Assembly: GCF_000002985.6 (NCBI RefSeq)
Contig: NC_003280.10
Span: forward strand, 7,932,501 to 7,996,500
Direction of reading: 5' to 3'
Length of the DNA stretch: 64,000 bases
Source: Caenorhabditis elegans
Lineage: Eukaryota; Nematoda; Chromadorea; Rhabditida; Rhabditidae
Of this stretch, positions 53,301 to 64,000 are shown one piece after another (position 1 is the first letter of the stretch; every line of letters starts with the position of its first letter). The notes under the pieces were generated by a model. That model saw nothing but the letters and a program-made list of their open reading frames with translations, was not told the DNA's origin and did not search any database. A program made the position numbers and the translations under genes.

Positions 53301-56300
53301 AGAACAATTTGGTTATTGATCAAGATCATCTTTTCCTCTTTTCGCGTTCAAATGATTGCTCATTTTTTGGTACTCTCATGTGCCAACCACCATGCTTTTT
53401 GTTCTTTTCCATCTTTTTTGTCCTCTTAAGGACATAAGAAGGAAGTTGTGTAGGAGGACAGGAAAGAGAGTAATTGCTAGTAGTTTGATTTGACACGAAA
53501 AGAGCAGATGAAGAAGACACAAAACAAACAAGGAACTGAAAAAAAGAAAAAGTAACTGACAATCCAGTATAAGGGTTAAATTTTGTTTCAGCGGATATGA
53601 GTGATGACGCCAGTGCTTACACATGTTATGCTCCACGTCGTCGACGAATGAGTCTTCTTCAATCGTTGAGACAACAGAATAGAGCACTTGCTGACAGTGG
53701 ATTTGATATGCATCGACAGAGAACTGACAGTGATAGCACAAACAGAGGTAACATAATTTACAGAGTTAGTGCCTATATTGAGTACCCGTGGGTGGCAATC
53801 ATTTTTACGTTGTTATTGCTTACTTGTTGTTCCTAACCTAAAGGAGACCAAAGGGTAGCCGGAAGTAATAACTTTGTCCCTTTGCACCTATGACTCAATT
53901 GTGCGGAACATATTTACAAACTCAAATTGGGTCAGAGACTATAGTATTATTCAATTCTGAGCATGTTTTTGTTTCTTACCGAAACGGAACTCAATTATTC
54001 ATAGTAGCTCACCAGTAGACCAATCTAAAAGAAAGTCGTTCCGTTTCGTTTTTTTTTTCAATTCTCATTGAAATTGACGCACAAATCTCACGAATGAAAA
54101 AAAAACAATTTCATCTCGTCCCCTGGTGAGCCATAAATGAGAATATGGTTTTCAGACACGTGCTCTCCAACTCAGAAGATATCTCCTCCAGTAACACCAA
54201 CGAAAAAGACGACAATGGCTTCACAAATCAAAAACAAGTAAGAAACTTGATACTGGGGATACACCTTCGCTTCGTTATCTGAAATTGAATATACTTGTCG
54301 AGAAAATATAATCATAGAATCTGAAATTGACGAAAAAGTAGAAAGATCAGATGTTATTTGTTCGGCGGGAAAAAGGATACCGTAACTCTTTAGTTATTTC
54401 CTTTTTCTTCCTTTTTCCTATTTCTATCCCAAGACACCAATGTGTCCTTCGGCTCACGTATACGCCATTGGGCCACGAACTATGACGAAGAGCTCCCATG
54501 GGGCCTGAAATGGGAATAAATTGAAAACGGAAAAGGAGCCGAAAGAAAAAATAAATGTTTTAAGAGAGCAGCACACGATTTTTGGTGCTACCACCACACG
54601 CTTAAACCAGCGGTGGTCCCAGATGGCGTGCGAAACAAAAGAAAAGACGGAAATGAAATAGGCAAAAAAATTGTGACGAGAGAATATATTTGCAGGATAT
54701 TCGGGAAAAAGAAGGACGCCAGCGCCTCAGGCAATGTGTATAACAACGGAGAATATTCGCAAAGTTGTGATTTGATCAATGGTAAGAAAGATTTCAGGAG
54801 AATACAATAGTTAGAGGGAATACGGTATCAGATCTCATTAACTAATTTCCAGGACGTTCTCGTAAATCTCCATCCACAACAAACGATAGTGGACGTGGGA
54901 GCCAAGGTCATTTGGAAGAGAAAATGGAAGCTATGGTAATTGAAGAGCATCTTGAAAATGACTGTGGATGCGAGGAGGAAGAAGAGATTGATGCTCCTAT
55001 TCTGAGCAGCAAACGATCTGGTATTAATAGACATCGTACCAGTGAGTAGACGTTTTATTAGTTATGTGATCAAAACGGACAAATTATAGGTTCTTGTCCG
55101 GATATCACTTCATTGGGTCTCAATCATCCAACAACCTCTGCTGCATCATCTGGAGGAAAAAAGTGTCCAATTGCAGTAGACACTGACACAGAAGAGGATA
55201 ACTTTGAACGAGTAAAAAGACCGTGCTCTCCTATTTCAGGTATTTGAATTCAAATCAATACGTTGTATCTAGTCCACATTAATTTCAGCTGCTGATTGTC
55301 TTGTCGAACGTCGTCTTAATCGCAAGTTCATCGAACAACGTCGTCAACAAGTTGCCATGTAAGAGCTGCCATCTCATCTTCTTTCTTCATTTGATCTCCT
55401 TTTTCACTCTCATGTACTTCTTCCCACCAATCAACCGGGCAACATCCATTCATTCATTGTCTTACCAGTATTTTGTGTCACTATGTAATTCTTATTCGAG
55501 AAAAAATTTTAATACTCGTACGATCCCTGCTGATTTTGATCCCCGATTTGCAAAAAAGAAAAACCCGTACTGGTCCCCCAGAAATAAAATTTAAAGAAAA
55601 CAAAGAATCTAAAAAAACGATATATACATTTGAAATAATTTTTCATCATTCGCTTTTATTTATTGGTAAATAAAGTGTACATGTTCATTGTCCAGATAAA
55701 TTTTCAGATTTTCAGCCACAAAATTTCAACGGAACTTAATGAAGAAAATACTTTAAAAATGCATGTTAATAGGCAAAAAATGATGACTGAATATTGAATA
55801 TTTCTATAAAATTCTGTAAATTGGTACATAATTTATGCATTTGAATGGAATGTTGCCCGGTGTTTCCCTAGTTTCAAACTATCTCTGTTATTCTATCAAT
55901 CTCCCACTTTTCTCATCTCTTTTTTCTTCCTGAATTGGTTTTCAAATTTCGAATTATGTTTCTTCTTTTATTTCAGGTGTCACATCGATGAAACTTGCGA
56001 TGTGGTCAGCAGAATATCAACAACTTCAAGAAGGTTTAAAAATTGTAAAATTAAAAAAATATAAACGAGAAACATCAATTTCAGGACGGCACAAACGGAA
56101 GACTTGGCTGATTTTGATGACAATGCTTCATCGATAATATTGGATCACTTCTTATCAACAACAGGTCAGTTGGCTTAATCACAGATTTATTTTTTTAATA
56201 AAACAGTTTTTTTATTCCTGTGGGAGAATGAAATGTAAAATATCCGCAGAATTCATTAAGAAACCGATGTTTTAGTATACATATTTTTAAAAAATTACTG

Positions 56301-59300
56301 AAATTCGTTGAGTACAAATAGTTTTCTACATACTTTGCTAACTGATTCTACAAAGATAAATATCTCCAGAATACTTTTTTAAAGTATTTTCCATTACTAA
56401 GACAATTTTAAAAACATAATATTCATAAGTTTCGCAACTTAATTTCTAATAAAAAATTAAAGTTTATTAAAATTCTTGTCGTCCATGGAAACAAAAAGCA
56501 CTCTATTCTTCTTTGCTTTGTGCTTGCAAACTTTTTGTAAAAGTGTACATTATTCTCTCGTTTTTTTAGACCCTCGTAAAACAATGACAAGATTAGTAAA
56601 AGAGCAAGTGTTCTTTTTATCTTTACATTCTTTTAAAATACGAACACTTTTCCCCATGAGACTCATAAAAGAACTGATTTAACGGCACTCTCGTGCTAAC
56701 TATGCTTTACTCTTCTTTCAATTCCATTAAATCAGTCAGTTTGCTTTTTTAAACAATTTCGGGTTTTTTTTTTGCACCGAGCAAATATATCGATGCTGGC
56801 TATCCGAAAGCTCTCGAAACGTTTCGAACCTAAACGAAAAATTTGGTCTTTTGTATCGAATTTCACTTCAAAATTCTGTTTTATGACATCCATTTCGGGC
56901 GCAGTTTGATGATGTCTATGTTTTTGTGTTTCAATGTTTGAATAAAATGTTTCAGAACTCAACTTTGACGATTCTGATTCCGCGGATTTTTCACTGAACG
57001 GGGCCTGTGAAGACGAATTTGACGAACCTGCTCCAAGGTAAGATCTGGAATGAAGTAGAGGAAGTAGACTTATGTGAGAGAAAACAATGAACTTATTCTA
57101 CTCTACTTAAATCGTTGTACATTAGCTGCATGTTTATTTTATTTACATTAGACCTATTTATAAAATCCCATTTTGAATGGCATGTGTTCCATTTGGAAGT
57201 TTAGTTGTGAGCTGAAATTATTTTTTATTAGTAAAATTATCAATAAATCTGTATAAAGACATGAACCAATTAATTTTCGGAAGTGTTCTTTTTGACAATA
57301 AAAGCATTGAGTGCTCTATAAAAAATCATAGGTTGCTCGAAAAGTAATCCAAGAACTCGCACTCTTTTTGAAACTACAAAGCCATTGTGTCTCTTTAATT
57401 CCTTTCATTTTTTATATTTTTTTTCCTGCAGCAAACTAGTTCTAACCACTCTTATTTCATTCTCTTTATTCTCATATATTCCCATTGTTTCAGCTCATCA
57501 AACACTGCAACATCTGTACAAACAGATTTGACATTATTGAACGTGGAACAAGAGATTTCCGAATATTTGGAACATTGCAGGGACGCCAGTGTCAATATTA
57601 CAGAAGAAGTGAGTCCAGGAGAAGATTTCAGGAAAAAAACCACAAAAAACACACGGGAACCTTTTTTGTTTTTGATTGTGGAATGTTTTTGAGGAGACGG
57701 GAAAGGGAAGAAGGGTTCCTTCCTTCTGAAAATGGGAATTATATAAGCTTATGACATACGGATTGATTTTTCTTTCTTTTTTTTTCAAAAAACAAACAAA
57801 CAAAGGTGTCAAAATGAAGAAAAAGATGGAAAGAAATAGAAGAATGCAAATTGGATTTGACCCCTCTCATTTGAAGAAGCTCCTTTCTTATTTTAGCTTC
57901 TTTTAGAGGGTACTGATGATGCATCTTCTCAACATTTTTTCTTCGTTTTTTCTTTCCTTTTCCTATCGGATACTCAATGATCTACTCATGATGGAATCTC
58001 CCTTGAGATTCTACAACAATCCACTCTTTTTGTCGGAACTATCACTTTTTTGGATAAAAGAGCCGCAGATTTATGTTCAATTCCAACAAATGCCAAAAGC
58101 GATCTAGATTTCATTCATCCTGTAGTGATAAATTTACAAGCTAATATTTTAATGTTCTAATTTTATTTCAAAAAATTTCTCTCATTCTAAGATTGTAATT
58201 ATACGTCAGCTGCCCTCAAGTTTTCAACTTTCTAAATAATATAAATACAGCAAATATCTAGATTCAATAACAGCCTCAAACTTCATACATACTCTATGAG
58301 CTCAACCAGGTATCTTATTCAATATTTAGAATTTAAAATTTATGGAACTTCATTTGATTTCCCGTATTTTTTGGAAACTTGTTTATTTATGTATATATAC
58401 TTTTGCAGTCACACCACCATATGATTATAACGGTTTATGAAATTGAGTACTTCTAAATCAAATTTTCCTCCATCAAAGTAGTACATGCAGGTGTCCAAAA
58501 AAGAATAGTTTAATGTTCTCTATAAAAGACCCACTCCCTAATTTCTACTTGGAAACATTCATATTTGAAGAGAATAACAACACTAAGATCAAAGCGATGG
58601 AGTTACTATGTTACTATGTGATAAGAATGCATTTTTTCTAGCTTTCTGTTCCATATTTTACTTAACCACTTCATGACCTCTGCTGAAGAACTGAAAAGTA
58701 TAATTTTGCAAAAACTCATTACTCTTTGCTCTGTTTCTCCAAGAGTCATCAATTTCCAAGTCGAGACGAAAAGAGATTAGAACTTCTTCATTCCTTCAGT
58801 TTTTGGCAACTTTACTCACAAATTCAGATGTTTTGTTCAGAAAAATACTGGCATTCTCCACTGTTTTCTGTTGTATTATTATATGATTTTAATGCACGAG
58901 CTCGGCGAATCCAAATAAATTAACTTAATTATTAAGCCAATCCGTTGGCACTTGTATTACTTACTCAAAATAAAGCCCATCTTCTTTTTCTTCTTTTCCA
59001 TCTAACCCACAAAGCTCCACCCACAATTTGTCGACCTATTCAATCAGTAAAGTATTGTGGAGAGAAGAAGAAAATGGGGCAAAGTTGTCCCAAAACTTTT
59101 CAAGATCTCCGAGCTTGTGAAAGATATATCCATACAAAACGAGAAGAATAAACCCGGAGAATTTTGAAACCAATTAGGATCTCCGAGCTATTTTTCCTTC
59201 TCTTTTTCACTCCCGAAAGTGTCATATTTTCGTGTTAACCGTCGGTTGAGCGCCTCCTGCACTGAAACTTCAGACACACATAGGCACACGTCTTCTGCTT

Positions 59301-61481
59301 TTCCTCCGTTTTTTACGACGTCTTATATTCTAATTGAAACCCTTCTGCTGACACCTCTGCTGAAAAGCAAGCTTTACTTTAAGGATCACATACATTTTGC
59401 ACTTTTTATGTCCACTGTTCTTGCGGTTTTATAATTGAAAACTATCTGTTAAGATCGAATTTTCAAAAAAAAAATTACAATAAAAACAGTTCATAAATAT
59501 ACATCAAAAATCTAAAAATTTGTTTCCTTCTTTTCTATTTTTCTTCTTTGATTTGAGATCAATCATTGAGGAATTTTTAGGTTTGCAGCGGACTTTCACA
59601 AAGAGTAATCTATTATTAAAAGATCTCTGAGTCGATTCATAAATCCATCAAAATATCCTAGCGACCGCGCACTTTTTCTTCGTTTTTCTTCGTATGCTTC
59701 TTGTCTTTTTCTGCTCAATTTCAAATCCAATTACCGCAATTTCTTTTTTGCTCCTTTGGCCTTCTGAAGCAAAAAAAATAAAGAAAAATCGCCTTGCTTC
59801 TCTTCACTTACCCTTTCACCAACAAACGCGTTTTACTTCTTCAACTAGAACATTTCTAGAAATTAAAACGAATTCCACCAATATGCCTGATGAAGCTACT
59901 AAAGGCTCAGCTACAATACCACCGAGCTCTTCTACCCCCTTTTGGTGGCGGGAGAAAAGATCTCCGAAAGTACAGTATCATCGGAGTGCATACCCGAGAA
60001 GTAGAAGTTCTGATGCAGACTGTCGCCAAGGAAATGAGGCAAGAACCGAACCAGTAAAAAATATCCTACCAAATGAAATTCAATTAACCTTTTTTCTCGA
60101 TCCTTTAAAAAGTTCTAAGCACTTGGAATTGCTTGCTTTCTGCTCATCGTCTAAAAAGAAGACTGGAAATACAATGAATTCCAAAATGAGATGGGGCGGT
60201 TTGGTTCCATGTTCAAGAAACTCAAAAACATTCCACAACTAGTTGGTTCTCTTGCAGAAAGTTAAATGTTTTATTTTTCATGTTAATTTTTATACATTTG
60301 CAAACTTTTTTTTCAGGGAATGAATTTCATAGCAAAACATTTCTTTGAGTATCAATCATTCATGAATATTCCACATAAAGCAGTTCATCTTCATAAAGTG
60401 GTAATATACTTTTAAACTGTAACTTTACATTTTCAATGAAACAAGTTTTCAGCCTGCGTCTCAAGCTGGGACTGATCCATCAATGGGATGGGCTCCAAAG
60501 AATATGCTAAAAGCTGGAAAACATCAACCAGCTCCGGGAGCACGAGCGAATAGAGTTCACAGAGATCCTCGTCCAAATGGTACAAAATATGGAAGAGCTG
60601 GTAAACATGAACATAGAGAATGGGGTGATAGGCACGGTGAACTAAGGGATGAAAAGGTTGCATGCCATAAGGATGCTTGGACCAAGTTTTTGGCAAATGA
60701 TGATCAGGGAGCAAGAACTGCATTTGAATGTGATTTTGAGGATCGAGTATTAGCGGTAAGTGCGGAGTAAATTACTTATTATCTTTAACTTGAAAGTTTT
60801 CAGACAGAAGAAGAAACACTACAGGAAAAATTGTGCCGAACATCACCAGAGGCCATGAATTTGAATGCTCTTTATGCAGCAGCAAATAAGGCCGTTAGCT
60901 GTGGAGGAGATGTTTGTGAACTTCTAACAATTCTCACTTATGCTCCAACAGTTCAATTTGTGACAACAACTGTCAAAAAAGCAAAAGCTCTTCCGTATAA
61001 TAATGCTCCATTTGCCAGAATAATGTTATTCGAGGGAAGGAGACTAATGGAACAAAAACAAACAACTGTCAATCCATCTTTAGTTCATAAATCTTCTGTT
61101 GAGTATGTGACATATGAATAGTTCCGGATCAAAAAAACAATTTTATATTTTCAGTGGTTCAAAACCTTCATCATCATCAGCGTCAACATCTTCAAATGAC
61201 AATCCATCGGATGTTTCCTTCTCAGAATCATTTTTATTTCATGTACCCCCAACAAAGCTGGACAGGTCTCACATTGTGATAGAGGTGAGACAAAATTCTT
61301 CCTGTCTACTCATAATTGTTATTTTTAGCTCTACGATCATGACGATGAAGGAGGTCTTCAAAAGATAGGTCATTGTGTAATTGGTCGATTAGTAGATGGA
61401 ACAGGGAATGCCCATTGGATTCAGATGGTTCGACAACACGGATTGCCTGTTTGCATGTGGCACAAAATTGGTCACAATTGA
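26347..61481 (+). CDS. Large synaptotagmin-like C2-domain gene, distal isoform
   Basis: Exons: 26347-26466, 27600-27732, 53140-53208, 53592-53747, 54156-54237, 54696-54781, 54853-55041, 55090-55239, 55289-55358, 55977-56033, 56085-56164, 56956-57037, 57494-57608, 60317-60400, 60453-60755, 60804-61102, 61155-61284 and 61329-61481. All phases close and give 785 residues. The N-terminal 450 residues look disordered, with basic Ser motifs of protein-kinase-A type (ARRGTS, RRRRMS), an acidic stretch (CEEEEEID) and Ser/Thr-rich segments. A Gly/His/Arg-rich part follows. From about residue 627 there is one C2 domain: GDVCELLTILTYAP, then ESFLFHVP, YDHD, and the closing HWIQMVRQ...MWHKI, the pattern of a synaptotagmin C2B. 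The loop-1 aspartate (SDPY in synaptotagmins) is missing (NNAPFAR). I see no transmembrane segment in this isoform. A role in vesicle traffic is inferred from the domain only. The gene name is not recognised. Confidence 0.88.
27733..44113. other. 16-kb intron/promoter region of the C2-domain gene
   Basis: No convincing nested gene on either strand. For the distal isoform this is one intron; for the His-rich isoform it is upstream DNA. It is T-rich on the plus strand with many short frames of hydrophobic, noncoding type. A full CRE-like site lies at 29746-29753. A possible additional first exon at 40775-40838 is discussed under findings. Confidence 0.55.
29746..29753. promoter_or_regulatory. 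Perfect CRE-like palindrome TGACGTCA
   Basis: The exact eight-base binding site of CREB/ATF family factors lies within the large intron. In about 64 kb one occurrence by chance is not surprising, so regulatory use is only a possibility. Confidence 0.25.
44114..44541 (+). CDS. Alternative first exon with His-rich N-terminus (C2-domain gene)
   Basis: A TTTTAG acceptor ends at 44113. The ATG at 44169 opens a frame preceded by an in-frame stop at 44163, so this is a first coding exon with a 55-base leader, probably trans-spliced. It encodes about 124 residues, with HHPHHPHHHAHHAH, a Thr/Ser run and HLHHHHHH. It ends RKKRF and one base at a donor (G|GTTAGT), phase 1, which matches the acceptor at 53140 exactly. 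The resulting protein would be 825 residues. The His clusters could bind metal ions, an inference from composition only. Confidence 0.75.
44542..52803. other. 8-kb intron/promoter region of the C2-domain gene
   Basis: No supported exon on either strand. It contains several pyrimidine-rich runs and an 11-base C tract at 50535-50545. It is an intron for the two upstream isoforms and promoter DNA for the isoform starting at 52804. Confidence 0.55.
50535..50545. repeat. 11-base poly-C tract
   Basis: Eleven consecutive C, so G on the other strand. In C. elegans long G tracts are unstable without the DOG-1 helicase, but those are usually longer than this one. Confidence 0.85.
52804..53008 (+). CDS. 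Alternative first exon, proximal isoform (C2-domain gene)
   Basis: The ATG at 52804 opens a 68-codon exon containing MNDYIMFRLLVDDSGRHKQK, a Gly/Ala/Pro-rich linker (GAVGAPGVGQGAGG) and IPRKSITVEN. It ends in phase 1 at GAAAATG|GTACTG and joins exon 53140, giving 769 residues. The frame also continues past the donor to a stop at 53044. No obvious 3' acceptor lies just upstream, so the transcript probably starts nearby at its own promoter. Confidence 0.7.
59849..60053 (+). CDS. Internal alternative first exon, short C2 isoform
   Basis: Acceptor-like CTAG sites end at 59848 and 59859. The ATG at 59883, in the context CCACCAATATG, opens 57 codons beginning MPDEATKGSATIPPSSS and containing FWWREKRSPK and many Ser/Arg. 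It ends in phase 0 at CCA|GTAAAA and joins exon 60317, which the long isoforms reach from exon 57494-57608, also in phase 0. No acceptor here gives a phase-0 entry, so it can only be a first exon. The short product would be 379 residues: the His/Arg-rich part and the C2 domain without the disordered N-terminal half. Confidence 0.6.
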
Positions 61482-63094
61482 GTCTCTTTTTAATCTATTT
61501 TTATTTCCTTATTCTTTTCCATATGATCCATTGTATCCGGTGCCAATTCTATTACCAACATTCGCCAATCAATTTTCCGTTGTTTTTTCACTTATTCTCC
61601 CTTTTGCCAAATCTATTTTTGTGCATCTTTGTGCTTACTACGCTTTTCAAATGGTCTGGATTTAACGGGTTTCACACATTTTTACAAAGTAAAGGTTTTG
61701 AGATACTGTTTTATTGTAAAGGCATAACAAGAACAACTGAAGAACTGAACGTTAAAAATCTAGAGCCAGAAGGTTTTTTTTTCAAGCTGTTTTCAGAAGC
61801 ACAGGACCTCAGTTGCTCTAATATGCTGAAATACGACAATACTAAAACGGAAAAAAAATTCGCTGATGACTGAAAATTTAGCTCATTGACTCCAAAATCA
61901 TTGTCTATTGTTTTTCTTTGTATAAACTAAGAGGCAAAGAAGTGAGACTCCAGGTGTACATCACGTTCAAACGGATCAAATAGCTTCATAAACTCGCTAA
62001 ATTGCGTATTTTCAAACTGGCGTATCTTGAAAAAAACACTTCTAGAAAACAAATTTTCAACTGACAATATGTATTATCAGAAATATTTTTACTTTCTTTT
62101 TCATCACTTTTCATTGCAAAATATCAATTATTTGTTATTTGTATTTAAATAAAAATGAATTCAGAGAGAAGCTAAAAATCCAAAAAAGTCTTTCACAAAA
62201 CAATCATCCTTAAAAAAATTAGGTAGAAAAGACGGTTGTGTTGTCTATGTCTTTCCATAGACTCACCTGCTAGAATCCTACTTTCTTTCCAGGCCGATGG
62301 CACCTCCCTAGAACTTTTTTGCTTCTCTGACATATAAAATATTCCAAAGTATAAGATAAAATTCGAAAAGAAATTTTTAATAATATAGGTACCACCAGTC
62401 AAACACGTCTGACAAATAAAATATGCCTAAAAATATTAATCAAAAAGGATTTCTTTCAAAATTCGAAAATTCGGGAACATGTTCCTAGTAATTTTCGTAA
62501 CGTTTTTTTTCAAATCTTATAAATGTTTCGAACGTTTTTAAAGTTGTTTTAAATTCCTGAAAACTCTCCTCAGTTTCTGTAATAATTTAAAAGTAGTTCA
62601 AAACTTCATAAGTTTTCTGGCGGCTTTTGATAGTTTTGAAAACATTCTAAAAAATGGTAAAAGTTGTTGACACAGAATATTTTGGTCTTGACCAGAGGCA
62701 CCCTTTTACAGACCGTGGTCCGTAGTTGTGCATGAGAGGCCACTGTAGAGACAGCCGCACGCTGTTGTAATAGGAGAAACGGCAGAATTTCTGTTTTCAT
62801 ACCTCGGGAATTCGGAGATTTTCAAATTGGCTAATACAAGTTTTCAGATTGTTTCCAAAAGTTGGTTTATTTTGAAAAGTATACCAATTATTTGTATCAG
62901 TTTGTTTAGCTCAAAAACATTTCACAAAAAGATGTCCCACCCCGTCGAGAAGCATCGATGTTCTTCTCAGCCGCATCGAAAACGGAAAGAGGAAAAGCTG
63001 GAGGACGCCTCGAAGATGTAAACCCCTCAAAATGTAAGAAAAGTTAATGATAATATCATGTAAGGCTGTGTGAACGTTGCACAGTAAAAACAAA
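61482..63094. other. Intergenic space between convergent genes, with coding-like islands
   Basis: It holds the 3' UTR of the C2-domain gene and the 3' end of the ABC transporter. Four patches are richer in GC than the surroundings and have protein-like frames: 61927-62025, 62267-62333, 62680-62790 and 62932-63021. I could not join them into one frame on either strand. They may be decayed pieces of a mobile element, a small gene or alternative 3' exons. A 7-bp hairpin (GTCTATG/CATAGAC) lies at 62243-62262. Confidence 0.45.
62148..62153 (+). terminator. Possible poly(A) signal of the C2-domain gene
   Basis: This is the first exact AATAAA I find downstream of the stop at 61479-61481. It would give a 3' UTR of about 680 bases. 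A nearer variant signal may be used instead. Confidence 0.35.
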
Positions 63095-63100
63095 TTTATT
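63095..63100 (-). terminator. Poly(A) signal of the ABC transporter
   Basis: TTTATT on the plus strand is AATAAA on the minus strand, about 105 bases after the stop codon at 63205-63207. Confidence 0.65.
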
Positions 63101-63204
63101 AGCAATAAGTGAAAGTCTAAACGGACTTTACTACAGTTCATCAATTATTAACAATAATAACCCGACTAAAATGAATATACATACAAAAAATATTAGATAC
63201 GACC

Positions 63205-63959
63205 TCAGCTTAAACTTTGAGCAGCCACTAATCGTGCGTATTTACTATCCATTGCCACTAGTTCAGCATGTGTACCATATTCTGCAACCGCTCCTCGAGA
63301 TATATAATAGATTCTGGAAAATAAACAACTGTTGTATTGAATTATCATATTTTCTACTTACGTATCACAGTGTTGAACAGTACTCAGTCGATGTGCTACT
63401 ATTATACTTGTTCTTCCAGTTGTTGCCGATCGAAGTGCTTTTTGTACAATTTCTTCTGATTGAGTATCAAGAGCACTTGTTGCTTCGTCCAAAAGTAATA
63501 TTTTTGGTTTTCGAATAATTGCTCTAGCAATGGCTATTCGTTGTTTTTGTCCACCAGATAAAGAAGCTCCTCCTTCACCAACTATTGTATCGTAACCCTA
63601 AAAAATGAACCAATTTTAATTATAATTGAAGCTACTGGTCATTTTTCTAATACAGTGCTTATCACTTTGTGCTCCCTAATATCTTTGTAAAGCAAATCAT
63701 ATTTAATTTCATCAATATGAGTTCATATATTAAAAAAATAAATAAAACAGCAACTTACCAATGGGAAACTTTCAATAAAACCAGCAGCATTTGCAGCTTT
63801 ACATGCTTTTTGAACCTCTTCAACTGATACTTCATCTATTCCAATTGTGATATTTTCTCGAATTGTTGCATTGAAGAGTACAGGTTCTTGTCCAACAACA
63901 GAAATATTATTTCGAAGATGATTCACATCAATTCCGTCAATATCGTTGTCATCGACACT
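63205..63959 (-). CDS. P-glycoprotein type ABC transporter, C-terminal nucleotide-binding domain (partial)
   Basis: The last three exons (63759-63959, 63362-63597, 63205-63313) encode the end of an ABC exporter; the gene continues past the right edge of the window. Visible in order: the Q-loop VGQEPVLF, the signature LSGGQKQR, Walker [13 protein letters not shown] with the catalytic glutamate, the H-loop AHRLST, and a C-terminal tail EYGTHAELV ending QSLS. This is the second nucleotide-binding domain of a full-length B-subfamily (P-glycoprotein) pump, which exports hydrophobic compounds across a membrane using ATP. All catalytic residues in view are intact. From memory of the C. elegans map pgp-11 is a candidate, but the sequence in view does not settle which paralogue it is. 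Confidence 0.93.
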
Positions 63960-64000
63960 CTGAAATAGTTGTAGTAAATTATTTGTAAATCATTTCAAAC

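Noticed and set aside
59694..60242. A single 182-residue protein read straight through
   Set aside because: The part after 60053 runs past a good donor into intron sequence, and the part before 59883 is upstream of the ATG that fits an alternative first exon.

Overview
The window is nuclear DNA of a Caenorhabditis nematode, almost certainly C. elegans. It is AT-rich, its introns are bounded by GT...TTTCAG, several ATGs sit a few bases after a spliced-leader type acceptor, and one intron carries an inverted repeat that is dispersed in the C. elegans genome. The protein reconstructed at 10378-12675 has the 448-residue length I recall for worm DBT-1 (ZK669.4, chromosome II), and the GILT-like gene at 8671-10065 has the 218-residue length I recall for ZK669.3. 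These names come from memory and were not checked against a database.

Layout. 1-4.2 kb: no convincing gene; one truncated repeat and one strong hairpin. 4.2-10.1 kb: two divergently transcribed GILT-like genes (minus at 4216-5668, plus at 8671-10065) that share all five intron positions and phases, so they are an inverted duplicate pair. 10.4-12.7 kb, minus: dbt-1, E2 of the mitochondrial branched-chain 2-oxoacid dehydrogenase, convergent with the second GILT-like gene. 13.2-14.4 kb, minus: a Ras-like protein with a C-terminal prenylation box but degenerate nucleotide-binding motifs, probably a pseudo-GTPase. 14.4-26.3 kb: about 12 kb with no gene I can support, containing a short element with terminal inverted repeats.

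26.3-61.5 kb, plus: one large gene encoding a neuronal-looking, mostly disordered protein that ends in a synaptotagmin-like C2 domain. It has at least four first exons (26.3, 44.2, 52.8 and 59.9 kb). The first three (with one short extra exon for the 26.3 kb start) end in phase 1 and can each join the same exon at 53140. The fourth bypasses the N-terminal half. Introns of about 16 kb and 8 kb between the starts probably hold separate promoters. 61.5-63.2 kb: intergenic space between convergent genes, with several small coding-like islands that I cannot join into a gene. 63.2-64 kb, minus: the 3' end of a P-glycoprotein type ABC transporter that runs off the right edge.

The genes do not form a single pathway. 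The window is a set of independent eukaryotic genes. The points most worth following are the pseudo-GTPase, the GILT-like pair that lost the second active-site cysteine, and the nested alternative starts of the C2 gene. All exon boundaries were read by eye and verified only by reading-frame and phase arithmetic.
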